From Mangifera indica (Eukaryota > Streptophyta > Magnoliopsida > Sapindales > Anacardiaceae), in NCBI RefSeq assembly GCF_011075055.1, contig NC_058151.1, positions 14,327,800 to 14,391,799 on the forward strand: DNA of 64,000 nt. Direction: 5' to 3'. Of the stretch, positions 25,611 through 39,175 are shown in pieces (position 1 is the stretch's first letter; each line of letters begins with the position of its first letter). The notes below the pieces were generated by a model. That model was not told where the DNA came from. It made no database searches and worked only from the letters and a program-made list of their open reading frames with translations. Made by a program: the position numbers and the translations under genes.

Positions 25611-27052
25611 TCACTCTAAAGTGACAAAGCCTTGTTCCCCTGTTAGCTCTTTCTCTTGTGCTTCTTTCTCAGCTTTCAACTTTGCTTCTTCTCTTTCCAC
25701 TTCCAGGGCCTGGATTAAGCTTCTCAGGCTAAAATCCACGTCAGGTGGAAATTTTTTTGGCATCAAATGCTCTGCAACATCAGCCGGGGTCAGTTTTGTT
25801 TCTTGCAGCAATTCACTGACTGTTGTGAACAAATCATGTGAATCAACATTGAGATAGTTCTTGGCTAGAACTTTGAATGCCTCAAAGTTACAATATGACA
25901 GCTCTATATGCTTATCCATTCTTCCTTTCCGAATTAGAGCTGGATCGAGCTTCTCTATGTGATTTGTTGTGAACACTATTAATCTTTCACCTCCACAAGC
26001 TGACCAAATTCCATCTATAAAATTCAATAATCCTGAAAGAGTAACCTGGCTGCTTCTTGTCTCATTTTCTTCTTTCTTAACTTTCTGGCTTGGGTCCTTC
26101 TCATTATTTCCCCCTTCTTCTTTCTCCTTTTTCTTCATCCTTTGGCCTGTGAGATCAAGCGAACAATCAATGTCTTCGATGACAATAACCGATTTTCTAG
26201 TCGTTTCAATTAGTAGCTTTCTCAGTTCTGTATTGTCTTTGACAGCAGTGAGCTCTAGATCATACAAATCATAGCCTAAAAGATTGGCCATGGCAGCAAC
26301 CATAGTGGATTTACCAGTCCCGGGGGGCCATACAAAAGGTACCCTCTTTTCCAGGCTCTCCCAATCCTTGCATAGAAGTCCTCAGCCTTGCTGAATGTGA
26401 TCAAGTCTTCAATGATCTCTTGCTTCGTCTCAGGTTCCATGGCAAGTGTCTGGAATGTTGCAGGGTGCTCAAATGTCACATGTCTCCACCACGAACCATT
26501 GTTCGTGTAAAGCTTTCGCATCCGGTTTCTGACCTTGATTTCGTTCCCTTCTTTCATGACATTAAGGAGATAAGGCCCCAGGATGAGGTCCCTGTATCGC
26601 TTATGGAAAGTGAGCTTGTAGAATCTCTGTTCAACCGTCCCAGAATAGAAATATACCGCTTCAGTCTTTGTTTCGTTTTTCCCTGAAGTCCACCACAATT
26701 GAACTCCCTGGAACTCATCAGAAACCTCTTCATAATCATCCATGGTCAGCACAAGTGACTGATTGTTGTTCTTGACAATATCAGCTTTGAGTCTCTTAGC
26801 TTGGGTAGAAGACTTGGAGCTCAGATAATTCTCAATCGCCGAGTAAACCTCACTACGCATGAAACGATCACCTGTAAACTGATGAAACGTGACTTGGATA
26901 TTAGGGTAGACGAAAGCGACTAACCTTTTTGAATATCTCTTAATGTAAAGCTTAATTTCATGAGGAAAATATTGCTGAAACATGGCCCAAACAAACATTA
27001 TACTAGCAAGAACGGAACCCACATAAGCAAACGAGTCCTTAGCGGTTTCCAT
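25611..27052 (-). pseudogene. AAA-ATPase, array locus C, frameshift inside Walker A
   Basis: A full-length copy closely related to locus B, starting METAKDSFAY at 27052 and ending GFVTLE. The frame is open for 245 codons to GPPG of the Walker A motif. One base is then missing compared with locus B in a C/G run (26318-26328), so translation would read LVNPLW and stop. The original frame resumes at once and runs to the normal stop; with the missing base the protein would be 480 aa. Walker B, sensor-1 and LIRKGRMD are all intact and no other break is seen. This is either a very recent pseudogene or a base error in a homopolymer. The promoter block is present and looks intact. Confidence 0.85.
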
Positions 27053-28514
27053 TCTTGAGCGTAATGGGGTTTCTGGAAGTTTAATGTTGTGTTGAGGAAA
27101 GGGTAATTTTGAGTGGCTTAAATAAGCTTAGTTGGATAATCTTGTGTGTGAACACATTGTAGGAAGAGACACTGAATGTTTTGTCTGCATCTCCCCACAT
27201 ATCTTTTAAGTGAAGCAAAGTTGTTAGTATCCATGGACTGGTAGGTGAAATGTGAGTAAAATATTTAGCAGAGCTTTAAAGGAAATTGGATTATGATACA
27301 TTGGTGACATCTAGCAACCCTGATATCATGGCTATGATGTAAGGGTTTATTTGTCGGTGATTCGAGTAAAATATTCTTTCTTTCTATTAATTACGAAGAA
27401 AACTTTGTGACTCTACAGATTCTTCACGTCTCTGTTGTGATAAGTCCACTAAAGAAGTTTCAATAATTTATTCCTAGAACTTTAAAATTTGGTATTAAAA
27501 CAAAGAAAATCATTTGTGCCACCTGGTAGTTATCTATTCTAGTATCTCAAGTAGGTTGGATTCCATTCGAATTATTTGAACTCAATTTCAATGTCAAATC
27601 AAACGAGTAAGGATTGTATTTGTTTTCATGGGTGAAATTAATATATTCATGCACTACATATGAATACAGTCTTCCCATTTTCATAGGCCTGTAAAGATAA
27701 GTTGAGGATGAATGAATTGCAAAATAAAGAAGTATTGGTTGGGAAGAACAAGAGAAAGAACCATAAAGACTAGGTTCATTGCCATTCAATTTCCTTAGTT
27801 TTTTACTGTGTATTGATGCCTCGTTCATCCTGTCTTTTACTGAAGTAAATATATTCAGCCTGAGCCTGCCATCTTTGACTCTGTTTCAATTATATGCACT
27901 TGTTTTAATTTTGGTATTTCATATTCAAAGAAATTAAAGTTTTTCATCTTTGTAAGAGATAATGATTTTCATTCATAGAGGTGTACGGTGGAATATGACT
28001 TTCATTCACGTTAAGAACCATAAAGACTAGGTTCATTTCCATTCAATTTCCTTAGTTTTTACTGTGTATTGATGCCTCATTCATCCTGTCTTTTCCTGAA
28101 GAAGATATTTTCAGCCTGAGCCTGCCATCTTTGACTCTGCTTCAATTATATGCACTTGCTTTAATTTTTATTTTCCAAAACCGAAGAAATTAAAGTTCTT
28201 TATCTTTGTGAGAGATAAATGACTTTCATTCATTGAGGCGTAGGGTGAAAAATGACTTTCATTCATGTTAAAATCTTTAATGAAATTTAAGAAGTATGAA
28301 TTTTTTTCCTTATCCTGCCTACATAGTGAAGTTGAGAGTGTATTTAGTGCTTTGGAATTCATAACTACATCATTTGAAAACGAAATTGACGGTGAGCAAT
28401 AGGAGTGAATTTGAGTTGAATTGGCCCCAAACATGAATCTATTTGAACTTACTTTAAATCTAAAATAACTGGTTCAAAATTGAGCTTGGTTCGTTCGATT
28501 GACAATTTATTTGT
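27053..28514. other. Upstream region of locus C, with two ~255-bp repeat units
   Basis: Colinear with the upstream region of locus B. The repeat landmark near 27840 and 28098 marks two units against three in locus B. No gene is supported. Confidence 0.7.
27117..27124 (-). promoter_or_regulatory. TATA-like box of locus C
   Basis: TATTTAAG on the minus strand, about 65 bp above the ATG, at the same place as in locus B. Confidence 0.5.
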
Positions 28515-28790
28515 AGAAGCTGCTGCCAAACCTATTCATAATCATCATGCTCAGCACAAGTGACCGGTTATTGTTGATGACAATATCTGCTTTTAGTCTC
28601 TTAGCTTGGGTATAAGACTGGAAGCTCAGATACTTGTTGATCTCCCAGTAAGCCTCACTGTGCACGAAAAGACCACGAGTAAACTCATGAAAAGTGACTT
28701 GTCGATCTCATAAGTTCACAAGGAAAATATTGCCCAAAAATAGACCCAAATACACATTATACTAGCAAAAACATAAGGGAATATATATTA
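28515..28790 (-). pseudogene. AAA-ATPase N-terminal remnant 2
   Basis: Same structure as remnant 1. Degraded matches to the MDDYEEV, TQAKRLKADIV and VTFHEFT segments and the membrane segment are readable on the minus strand, with small deletions and no open frame. It lies at the equivalent position one repeat unit further along, so it was copied with the B/C duplication. Confidence 0.75.
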
Positions 28791-30349
28791 ACAATCGAAA
28801 GAGTTCATAAACTATTTAATTAGTAATATTTTAACATCTCTAATGATATAGGATACCTATATATGTCAAAAATTTTATTAATATGAAATTTATTTAAACG
28901 CACCGTATTAAACTTAATGGGATTTCTCAAAGCGTAATTTTGAGTGGCTTCAAAGAAGCTTAGTTGGGTTACCTTGTGTGTGAACACATTGCAGATAAGA
29001 GACACTGGCATTGACTAGTAGTTTTGACTGCAAGTCCGAAGCAGGTTATGGCGTGTTGCAGTTGCCAGTAACCATGCGTGACCCAACAAATCTTTTGAGC
29101 CAAGTGGTTTGCAGATTTGGACTTCTTGTTGAAATATGAATAATATATTTAGCAGAGCTTTCCAGGAAAGTAGACTCCGACACATTTTACCATAGCTTGT
29201 ATTTTAGAGTAAAATATGTTTGTTTTCTCTTAATCACTCTGTAAATGTTTTTTTTTTAAATGAGGATCCGAATGGAGTTGATCGCTATTTTTATGGGATG
29301 AAATCAATTATATTAAATAGAATAAATCTTAAGTATAATACTCAATTCTATAATTGTTGAATTAGATAAGTAAAAAATTTAATTTTAATATGTTATTATA
29401 AAAAATTTAAATAATACTTTTTATACATAAATTTTTTTTTTGTCACTCAAATTATTTTTTGAAGACACTTTATAAATCTTCCCCTGTATTAAGGAGAAAA
29501 TTTGTCACACGATAGATTCCTTGTGTCTCTCTAAGGATGACCGAGGAAAAAGAAGTTTAAATAATTTTTATTTAAAACTTAAAATATTCAAATAAAGAAT
29601 TATTTGTGACTTTCCATGCTTATCTAGTGCCTCAACATAATGAAACTTTTGTAGGGTTAAAAAGTTTCTTTTACTATTTTAGTGCGAAACATGAGACTTA
29701 AATCTCATATTATAAAATATGAGTTTTTGATACGCGGTTTATATAACTTTGAATTTCGCAATCTCAATAGTTAACCTTAGGATATTGTTCTCCAAAGGAG
29801 GCATCATTTGGTATTAAATCCAAAGTGTCATATAAACCCAGGTCAAAAGCACCTTTGAGATCGTATGGGAGCCACTTTGATATTTTAACCCCTTTTAAAC
29901 CAACTTTCTCAATTTATTTTTGGCCTTCTGGAATAAATTAATCAGCTCCTCGCCCTGTGTTTGATGATTTGTTAGCATGTGTTTTGATTAAAGAATCAAT
30001 CCATGTGATTAAATAAAATATATAGAATTGAAGAAATCCATGTCTACGCAACATAACAGGAATCTATCAGTCAGTTACATGAAGGATGGAATGTTTAGAA
30101 ACATACTTAACAGTATATTGAAACATCAAATCTGTATGGATGACAATTTTCAGACTTTAAAGACTATTCATCAGTTTGGTTGGATCAATCTTAACATGAG
30201 TTATAGGCTGGTCTGCATTATCAGCAGAGAAGCCACACCAGAAGAGCAAATTGATTGAAAATAAATGTTCAATAATGTGTGAGTTTGTCTCTTTATTGCT
30301 TGTAATTATTTTACAGCTTGATCATAACTTGTGTAGATAGATATAAGAT
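28791..30349. other. Relic promoter block and 3'-flank module, no gene
   Basis: About 28900-29200 is a decayed AAA promoter block (GAGTGGCTTCAAAGAAGC). About 29500-30345 is the type-2 downstream module also found at 37.8-38.9, 43.1-43.7 and 47.9-48.7 kb, with the landmark GGATATTGTTCTCCAA. It ends at GATAGATATAAGATA. In the 39-kb locus that point lies about 250 bp beyond the stop codon of an AAA gene, so an AAA gene should follow here but has been replaced by a Gypsy element. Confidence 0.65.
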
Positions 30350-30370
30350 ATAAATGTTCAATAATGTGTG
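30350..30370. other. Templated filler at a deletion junction
   Basis: Twenty-one bases identical to 30261-30281 lie exactly between host flank sequence and the truncated Gypsy pol gene. Neither parent sequence explains them: the 39-kb flank continues differently after ATAAGATAAAT, and the Gypsy reading frame loses family similarity here. They look like DNA copied from 90 bp away during end joining. Confidence 0.65.
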
Positions 30371-33300
30371 GTCACTTTTAATTTTTTCCTTTTGGGCTCT
30401 AGTGAGATCATTTGGCAATGACTTAGTGACCACATAATTAACAATATCAGCATACCAAAGTGTAATACTATTTAAGTGAAAGAGATTCTCATCTGGAAAA
30501 ACATCTTGGAGAGGCATAGGATCTTCATCTGTCATTAATCGACTTAGATGATCAGCCACAGAATTTTCGGCTCCCTTTCTATCTCGAATCTCCAAATCAA
30601 ATTCTTGCAGCAATAGTATCCATCTAATTAGCCTCGGCTTTGATTCCCTCTTAGAAAACAAATACTTTAGAGCTACATGATCAGAATAAACAATTACTTT
30701 AGTGCCCAATAAATAAGAGCAAAACTTTTCTAAAGCAAAAATTACTGCCAACAATTCTTTTTCAGTTGTGGAATAATTTCTTTGAGCATTATCAAAAGTT
30801 CTTGAAGCATAATAAATCACACAAGAACTTTTTCCACTTTTCTGGCCTAAAACAGCCCCTATAGCATAATTGCTAGCATCACACATAATCTCAAAAGGTA
30901 ATTCCCAATTGGGTGGTTGAACAATCGGCGCAGAAATTAGGTGTTCCTTCAACTGATCAAAAGCTTTCTTGCACTCTCCATCAAACTCGAATTGGACATC
31001 CTTTTGTAGTAGTCTTGAAAGTGGTTGGGCAATTTTTGAAAAATCCTTGATAAATCTCATGTAAAAACCTGCATGTCCAAGAAAAGAACGTACTTCCCGA
31101 ACACAAGTTGGGTGAGGTAAGGATTTAATCAAATCAATTTTTGACTTATCTACCTCTATCCCTTTAGAAGACACTATATGCCCTAATATCAAACCTTGAT
31201 CAACCATAAAGTGACATTTTTCATAATTTAGCACAAGGTTTGTTTCAATACACCTTTTCAAAATTTTAATAAGATTATTTAGACAAGATTCGAATGAATT
31301 ACCGTAAACAGTAAAATCATCCATAAATACCTCTATGATATTCTCCACATAATCTGAAATATACTAACCATACATCTCTGAAAAGTGGCTGGGGTATTGC
31401 AAAGTCCAAAAGGCATACGTCTATATGCAAAAGTACCAAAGGGACATGTGAATGTCGTCTTCTCTTGATCCTCGGGAGCAACTGGAATTTGGTTAAAACC
31501 TGAATATCCATCAAGACAACAATAGTGAGATTGACCAGTTAATCTTTCTAACATTTGATCAATAAAAGGTATAGGGAAATGATCTTTTCTAGTAGAAGCA
31601 TTCAATTTTCTATAGTCAATACAAACCCTCCATCCATTTTGAACTCTAACAGGAACATACTCACCATTATCGTTCTTTTGAACAGTGAAACCAGTTTTCT
31701 TAGGTACTACCTATACTGGATTTACCCAATCACTATCTGAAATAGGATAGATCATACCGGCATTCAAGAGCTTTATTATTTCTCTCTTCACAACTTCCAT
31801 CATTGGAGGATTTAACCTTTTTTGAGCTTCCCTCGAAGGCTTAGTGTTCTCCTCTAGCAAGATTCTATGCATACAAAGTGATGGGCTCAAACCCTTGATG
31901 TCTGCGATGGTCCATCCGATGACTTCCTTGTAATTTCTAAGGACTCTAATGAGTTTTTCTTCCTCAAGAAGAGTGAGTTTGTTAGAAATTATCACAAGAA
32001 TGGTCGCATTATCTCCCAAATATACATATTTGAGATGGCTTGGCAAAGGCTTAAGTTCCAATTCAGGTGCCTGCATAATTGATGGAAGTAATTTTGAGTT
32101 AGATACGGGTAATGAAATATAAGAAACATCATACCTGGTTGTTTCGAATGGTTCTAGCTCATAAATCGTATCACTCAATCCGTCATCTACCACAAGCTTC
32201 TGTTGAATTCTTTGCAATGTTCTTATGTTAAGTCCTTTATTAAGGACAACCTTCAAATTATCAGAATCCTACAACTCAAAAATTTGTTGAGCTAGGGAAT
32301 CGATTACATCAACAACAAAAACTGAATTGACATCACTAGGGAATCTCATGGCTTCATAAATATTGAATCTAATTACTTCACCATCAAATTCCATAGTTAA
32401 AGTACCTTCCGAAACATCAATTTTTGTTCTAGATGTCTTAAGAAAAGGTCTTCCTAGCAAAATTGGGACTGATTTAGATGAGTTATCATCTTCCATGTCA
32501 AGAACATAAAAGTCAGCAGGAAAAATCAATTCATTAACTTGAACAAGAACATCTTCTAACACCCCTTCGGGATATGCATTGGACCTATCAGCTAATTGGA
32601 TTATTACACCGATGGGTTTTAAAGGTCCGACATTTAAAGAATGATAAATTGAGCTAGGCATGACATTAATAGATGCTCCTAGATCTATCATAGCTTTCTG
32701 AACTTTAACATTACCAATCTTGCAAGGGATTGTGAACATACCTGGATCCTTACACTTTTGAGGCAATTTTCTTTGGAGAACAGCTGAAACATTCTCACTG
32801 ACATGCACTTTTTCATCTCCTTTTAGTTTTCTTTTTGACGTGCATAATTCCTTAAGGAATTTAGCATATCTAGGAACTTGTTTAATAGCATCTAAAAGGG
32901 GAATATTTACCTCAACCTTGCGAAACACTTCAAGGATCTCTTGTTCTTGTTGTTCTTTTTTGTTCTTTGCAAGTTGGCTCGGGAAAGGAGGTGGAGTGAC
33001 CACAAAAGGTGGCATGTACTTCTCTGCAGGAGGTGACAATTTTTGGGCTTCTTTTGGCTCAATTTCGCATTCGATCTCCTTTTCTCTTGCATATTTTGGA
33101 ATCTTCTTTTTAGGATCCTTCAATTCTTTACCACTCCGCAGGGTGATTGCATTGATATTCTCAGTAAAATTTGCATCTTGCTTTGGATTCACCACAATCT
33201 GAGATGGCAATCTACCAAAATTCTGAGTTTCCAATCTTCCCACAACAGTAGCTAATTGGCTGACTTGATTTTCTAGATTCTGAATGCTAGCCCTTGTCTC

Positions 33301-34539
33301 CTGTTGAAATTGTTGTGTATTATTAACAAGCGCAGTAACAATTTGTTCAAGAGACATACCTTTCGACTGAGGTAGGGGTGTTGGATTAAACGCTTGAGGA
33401 GGGGGCGACCTATTTTGGTATCCAGGCTGTTGGAAGTTATTGTTCTTTTGGCCATAATTGAAATTCGGGTGATCTCTCCATCCTGGATTATAGGTATTCG
33501 AGTATGGATCATACCTCTTTTGGTTCTGATAACCCCCTACGACATTAACATCCTCATGTGTGTTCTTCTGAAGTGTAGGGCATGCATCTGTAGAGTGCTC
33601 TGTGTTCGAACAGATCCCGCAAGCCTTCACTTGTTGGTGATTCACTACAAATTTTTCTAACAAGGAGGTGAGTTTATCAAGTCTTTGCTTAAGAGGATTA
33701 TTATTGCTTACCTCATTAACCCTTCTCACCATTGCATCCTGTCTAATGCCAAATTGTTGAGTATTGGCGACAATTGTTGAGATCAATCTCTTTGCTTCTG
33801 TTAAAGTTTTATTAACCAAAGCTCCACCACTTGCTGTATCGATCAAATTCCTGTCAGACAACAATAAACCTTCATAAAAATATTGAATTAATAGCTGATC
33901 AGAAATTTGATGATGGGGACAACTGGCACAGAGCTGATTAAACCTCTCCCAATACTCATAAAGTGTCTCCCCACTATATTGCCTAATCCCACATATTTCT
34001 TTTCTAATTGAGGTGACCCTAGAAGTAGGAAAGAAATTTTCTAAAAATTGTATTTTAAGCTCATCCCAACTATTGATAGAACCTGATGGTAAATAATATA
34101 GCCAATCCTTAGCCTTATCAGTTAAAGAGAAAGGGAAAGCACGCAGTTTAATTTGCTCTTCACTTACCCCTTGTGGTTTCATAGTGGAACAAACCACATG
34201 AAATTCTTTCAAGTGTTTATGAGGGTCCTCACCTGATAATCCTCGAAAAGTAGGCAATAAATGGATCAAACCTGATTTGAGTTCAAAATTGGCATCGATG
34301 TTTGGATAGGTAATGCACAAAGGTTGTTGATTGATGACAGGTATAGCCATCTCCCTCAAAGTAAGCTCTCATTCGACCATTGCTGCTACTCTCGTATTTG
34401 TTAAATCCTCTCCTAAATTAATTCCAAAAGATGAAGAAGAAGAAGCTTTACTTAATTTAGTTTCCTTGCGGAGTTGTCTCGCAGTCTTCTCGATTTCAGA
34501 ATCAAACTAAAGTTCTCCTGCAGGGTTCAAACGGGTCAT
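30371..34539 (-). pseudogene. Athila-like gag-pol, disabled
   Basis: The likely original gag start is 34539 (MTRLNPAGEL, then TAG). A TGA follows at 34369-34371, and the main open part runs 34359-32269 (696 codons). This part holds a retrotransposon gag domain, a CX2CX4HX4C knuckle (CGICSNTEHSTDAC) and an aspartic protease site (MIDLGASINV). TAG codons at 32269-32271 and 31711-31713 interrupt the same frame. The reverse transcriptase palm then continues (CIDYRKLNASTRKDH region), with a one-base frameshift near 31350 just before FMDDF. RNase H ([20 protein letters not shown]) is present and integrase is absent. It encoded the Gypsy replication polyprotein but cannot now be made as one product. 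Confidence 0.85.
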
Positions 34540-34592
34540 AAAAAAAAATTAAACAAAAATTAAAAAAAAAAATTTCAGACAAATTATCAACA

Positions 34593-34614
34593 CCAATCCC
34601 CGGCAACGGCGCCA
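34593..34614 (-). other. Primer binding site of the Athila-like element
   Basis: On the minus strand TGGCGCCGTTGCCGGGGA follows the LTR by a few bases. This is the tRNA-Asp complement typical of Athila elements (established for that lineage). Confidence 0.8.
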
Positions 34615-34619
34615 AAATT

Positions 34620-35909
34620 TGGTGGGTGTCGAATCCACCAAAAATAAAATTTTCTACTCTCTTAATGAAAACTTGTAGATAGGACAAGTAGAGTCGTATC
34701 CACAGAGATTGGGTTATTTATCTGAAATATAACAAAATAAAGCAAGAGGGATTTTGTTGTTTCGAATCGTACGGATAAACAAAAATAAATTAATTTAGAA
34801 TTAAATAATCAAAGTGATCAGAAAACTAGATTGAAACAATAAAAAGACGAGTTCTAGCCAAGTAATTCAGGTATGGTTCAATTCAATTGATCATCGATAA
34901 AAAGATTAATTTTTTCTTTTAAATAAACCGGTTATGAAACATCGAGACGCTCGTTGTTCTGCTTTTCCTTAGGTGTTGGTAATTAAGAAACGTTCTTGAA
35001 TTACTTCTCTTGTTTTTCAATCAGTTCTAGATACGATCTTAGAATTTAAATTGAAAACAGAATTAAGAATTAGAAAAACCACCGATTCTAATCAACAAAA
35101 CACAGACGCTGTTTTTGTTTAAATTAGATTAACCTATTCCACTAACATACAATAATCATTCTACTTCACCAAGCATGCTAGCCGGCCACTTATGATTAAA
35201 TCATCAAACAATTACGGATTCAATAATTTAATCTAGCAAAGTTGTTTTAATCCAAAATAAATAAGATGTGTCCTATTTAATTGAACAAGACAACAATAAA
35301 TAAAATCAGGAATAAATTAAATATTTAAAAGAAAAGAACGGGTAAAGAAGATCTCACAATCGTCGTAGAACCATGATCCTGATTACTCAACTAAAGAAAA
35401 GAGTTAGCCACTCATGTTTATGTTCATGGCTTCACAGAAAATTAAAATAAAAATCCTGTCCTAATTGAAGAAGAACCAGCGAAAGGTTGCGGTTGTGTTT
35501 CTTTCTGAAAGAAAAGAATGCTAAAAAACCAGAAAAAACCCTAAAACGGAGAACAATTGTCTTTTTTATACTGCCAAGTCTGCTTAAGTCATTGAGTAAT
35601 ATTTTTGTGCCAAATATCATCCAAAGGACCTGAACTTCCTCCAATTGTTAATTAAGTCTTCATTTGTGAATTTCTCAATAAATAGCGCGATTCTCTCATT
35701 TCCACAATCAGCCATCTCCTATGTATTTTGCCGTCATTTTGTCTTGATACGTGACAACTCTAAATTCCTTTTATTTTGCATCTTTTCTCAGAATAATACA
35801 ATTAATGCCCAATTTCCTAAAACAAGCAATTAATCAAATAATTAACAAATTAAATATCACAAATCAAGGAAATTAAATGCTTAAAAATATGGAATTTCAC
35901 ACACTAACA
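34620..35909 (-). repeat. 5' LTR of the Athila-like element
   Basis: About 1,290 bp with TG...CA ends in element orientation (TGTTAGTGTG at 35909, CACCCACCA at 34620). The outer edge is set precisely by comparison with the unoccupied duplicate near 45807. The inner edge is set by the primer site. Only this LTR remains. Confidence 0.75.
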
Positions 35910-36000
35910 AGAATACTGCCGAAACATAGCTCAAACAAACATTATACTGGCAAGAACAGAACCCACATGAGGAAACAAGTCTTCAGTGGCTTCCCTTCTT
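35910..36000 (-). pseudogene. AAA-ATPase N-terminal remnant 3, cut by the Gypsy insertion
   Basis: The minus strand reads EATEDLFPHVGSVLASIMFV, the N-terminal membrane segment of the locus A/B/C subfamily, then ends at the LTR border. The start codon is changed: the duplicate at 45.9 kb has ATG before EATKDLF, here the codon is AGG. The rest of the gene was lost with the Gypsy 3' part. Confidence 0.8.
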
Positions 36001-39000
36001 GAGCTTAATGGGGTTTCTGGAAGGGTAATTTTGAGTGGATTAAATAAGCTTAGTCGGTTTATCTTGTGTGTGAACACATTGCAGGAAGACAGACTGAAAT
36101 TGAATTGTAGTTTTGTCTGCAACTCTCTACATATCTTTCAGGCGAAGCAAAGTTGTTAACATCCTTAGACCTTTAGTTGAAAAGTGAGTAAAATATTCAG
36201 CAGAGCTTTCAATGAAATCGGATTCTGATAATATGATATATTGGCTATGAGGTAAGGGTTCATTAGTCGGTAATTAAGAGTAAAATATTTCTTTCTTTCT
36301 ATCAATTAGGAAGAAAACATGTCACACTGCAGATTCTTCACGACTCTGTTGCGATGACTCCAGTCAAAGAAGTTTCAATGGTTTATTCCTAAAACTTTAA
36401 AATTTCTAAAACTACTTGGATCTAATCCTACCACTTGAGATATTAGAATCTACGTAGCACAAAAACGGAAATACAAAAAAAAAAACGTGAAAATGTATTT
36501 TCTAAAAAATATAAGAAATGAAAATATAGAAAAACTTATAAATATGAAAAATATAAGTTTTTTTTATAAATACCAAATTTTTTATAACAGAAATACATAA
36601 ACTTGTATAGTATAAAAATAAATAATTAAAAAAATGAAGAAAAAGAATACTATAAAAATGAATCATATAACCTATTATAAATTATCTTTGTGTAAGCATA
36701 TGTAGATATTTAAGAAGAAAACAATAATACATACAAATTTATATAACATGATGCAGAGAAGATGAGTAACACATCGGAGAATGGATAGGTGATAAATTCA
36801 ATATAAGATTTAGAGATATTTCAGGTTTGAAAATATAATAGATGTCTATTTAATCAATTTCACAATTTTTTTAAAAGAAATGCGTAAAATTTTGAAACGC
36901 CTTGAAAAGTTTCGTACAAGTTTTGGGGAGTTTCGAAATATGGAAACATTTCCGAAACGTGGAAACGTGCCCCATTGTGAGTTTCCATCCTTCCTAGATT
37001 AGAATAGATATGTACTTGGAATCTATTCTCATATCTCAAGTGCGTAGGATTCGATTCAAGTAGTTTGAGTTAGAATTCAAGGCCAAATCAAACAAGTAAG
37101 GATTGAGTTTGTTTTCAGGCTAGAAATAAATATATATTCACGCACTACATATGAATAGAGTTTTCCCATTTTCATAGGCATGTTAAGATAAGATGAGGAT
37201 GAATGTATTGCAAGATAAACAAGTTTTGGTTGGAAAGAACAAGAGAAGGAACCATAATGACTAGATTCATTGCCATTAAATTTCCTCGGTTCTTTCTGTG
37301 TTTTGTTGCCTCAGTCACCTTGTCTTTTACTGAAGAAAACATATTCAGCCTGAGCCTGCCATCTTTGACTCTGCTTCAATTTTATGCAATCGCTGTATTT
37401 TATATATTCCATAACTAAAGAAATTAAATTTGTTCATCTTTGTGAGAGATAATGACTTTCATTCAAAGAGGTATACGGTGAAAAATGGCTTTCATTCACG
37501 TTAAAATCTGTAAATAAATTAAAAAATTATGAATTTATTCCTTATCCAGCTTAACCAGTGAAGTTGAGAGTGTATTTCCTTCTAGGAATTCATAACTTCA
37601 TCTTTGAAAAAGAAAGTGACATTGAGCAATAGGGGTGGATGCGAGCTGAACCAACTCAGAACAAGAATCTGTTCTAACTCAGCTTGAATTTTGAACAACC
37701 AGCTAGAGAGTGAGCTTGGTATGATCGATTAACAATGAGTTTGCTGAGGAAGCTGTCAGAAAACCTCTTCATAATCATCCTTTCTTATCTGCCGTGATAT
37801 CATTCTTGGTACTACTCTGTAAATCTTCCTATGAATTTGGAAGAAAACTTGTAACACCATGGATTCTTCACGTCGCTCTAGGGATGGTTGAGTCAAAAGA
37901 AGTCTCAATAATTTATATCTAAAACTTCAAATTTTCAAATGAAGAATTATTTGTGACTCCTCATACTTATCTAATACCTCAACATTATAAAAATTTAACT
38001 AGTTGAAAAACTTCTGTTACGATTTTAGTGTGAAGTATGAGATTTATATCTTACATTGTAAAATATGGGTTTTTGATGGAATTTATATGGTTTGTGTTTC
38101 TCAATATCAATTACTAGCTTTAGGATATTGTTCTCCAATGGATGCACCATTTGGTATCAAATCCCAAAGTGTCATATAAACCCACATCATAAGCATATTT
38201 GAGATCGAATCGGAGCCACTTTGACATCTTAACCCCTTTTAACCTAAATTTCTCAATTTATCTTTGGCCCTTTGGAATAGATTTATCACCTCCTTGCCCT
38301 GGGTTTGATGATTTCTGAACATGTGATTTGATTGAGAAATCAATCTTTGTGATTAAATAAAATATATAGAATTGAAGGAATACAACATAATGGGAATGTA
38401 TCAGTCGGTTACTTGAAGGATGCAATGTTTAGAAACATACTTAACGGTACCTCTAACGTCTTGAAACATCAAATCTTTATGGATGACAAATTTCAGAACT
38501 TTAAAGACTATTCACCAATTTGGTTGGATCAATCTTAACATGAGTTGTAGCCTGGTCTGCATTATCAGCAGAGAAGTCACACCAGGAGAGTAAATAACGT
38601 GTAAGTTTGTGACTTTCCCTTTATTGCTAGCAAGTAATTGATAGGTTCCAGCCAAGACAGATTCGATCAAATCAAGAATTCAGGAAAGAAACTAGGCAAG
38701 GGTTGCAGATTTGTATATAGTGTGGTTCAATTGCAAAGAACAATGTATATGAATGTAGTAGTAATGTAATCACACTCAATGAATGAATACAATATTCTTA
38801 TTACATGAATTTGTATTGATACAAGTAGACGCCGGCAGTTCAAGGCACCAGTCCTCCCAGTTCTCATTCCACAGTTATTTGCAGCTTGACACCATAACTT
38901 GGATGGATAGATATAAAGATATAAGATAAATTGAGATGAAACAACATTTTATTGACTTGTATACAAACAGTATCATGATCTACACACAAAACAAACTAAA

Positions 39001-39175
39001 ACCAATATTGCCTTGCTGCTAGTTAGCTCCAGCATATTTGCAATAAACAATCACTATGCGATTCAGCTGCTTATTCTGCAAGATACACACACTGTATACC
39101 AAATATGCAAGATTATATTCAATTCTTCACAAGTTGTGAAACCATCGTTGCTTGAATTCTGGGTAGAATTCAAGA
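36001..39175. repeat. Duplicated non-coding block (copy 1) between remnant 3 and locus D
   Basis: Near-identical to 45898-48736 plus the Copia-free parts of 53.7-59.7 kb. It contains the promoter block of remnant 3 (about 36000-36330), one unit of the 250-bp upstream repeat (near 37331), a tiny AAA relic near 37740-37790, the type-2 downstream module (37.8-38.6 kb), and the 3' flank of locus D. No intact gene is present; the plus-strand ORF 37203-37418 is identical in the other copy only because the DNA is. Confidence 0.8.

Larger units (their letters stand above)
30371..35909 (-). mobile_element. Truncated Athila-like Ty3/Gypsy retrotransposon
   Basis: On the minus strand the order is 5' LTR (35909 to 34620), a tRNA-Asp-type primer site, then gag, protease, reverse transcriptase and RNase H, stopping abruptly after RNase H at about 30371. 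Integrase and the 3' LTR are missing, so no second LTR or target duplication can be compared. The right border joins AAA-ATPase sequence at 35910, where the unoccupied site is readable near 45807. The element landed in an AAA gene; a later deletion removed its 3' part and most of that gene. Confidence 0.85.
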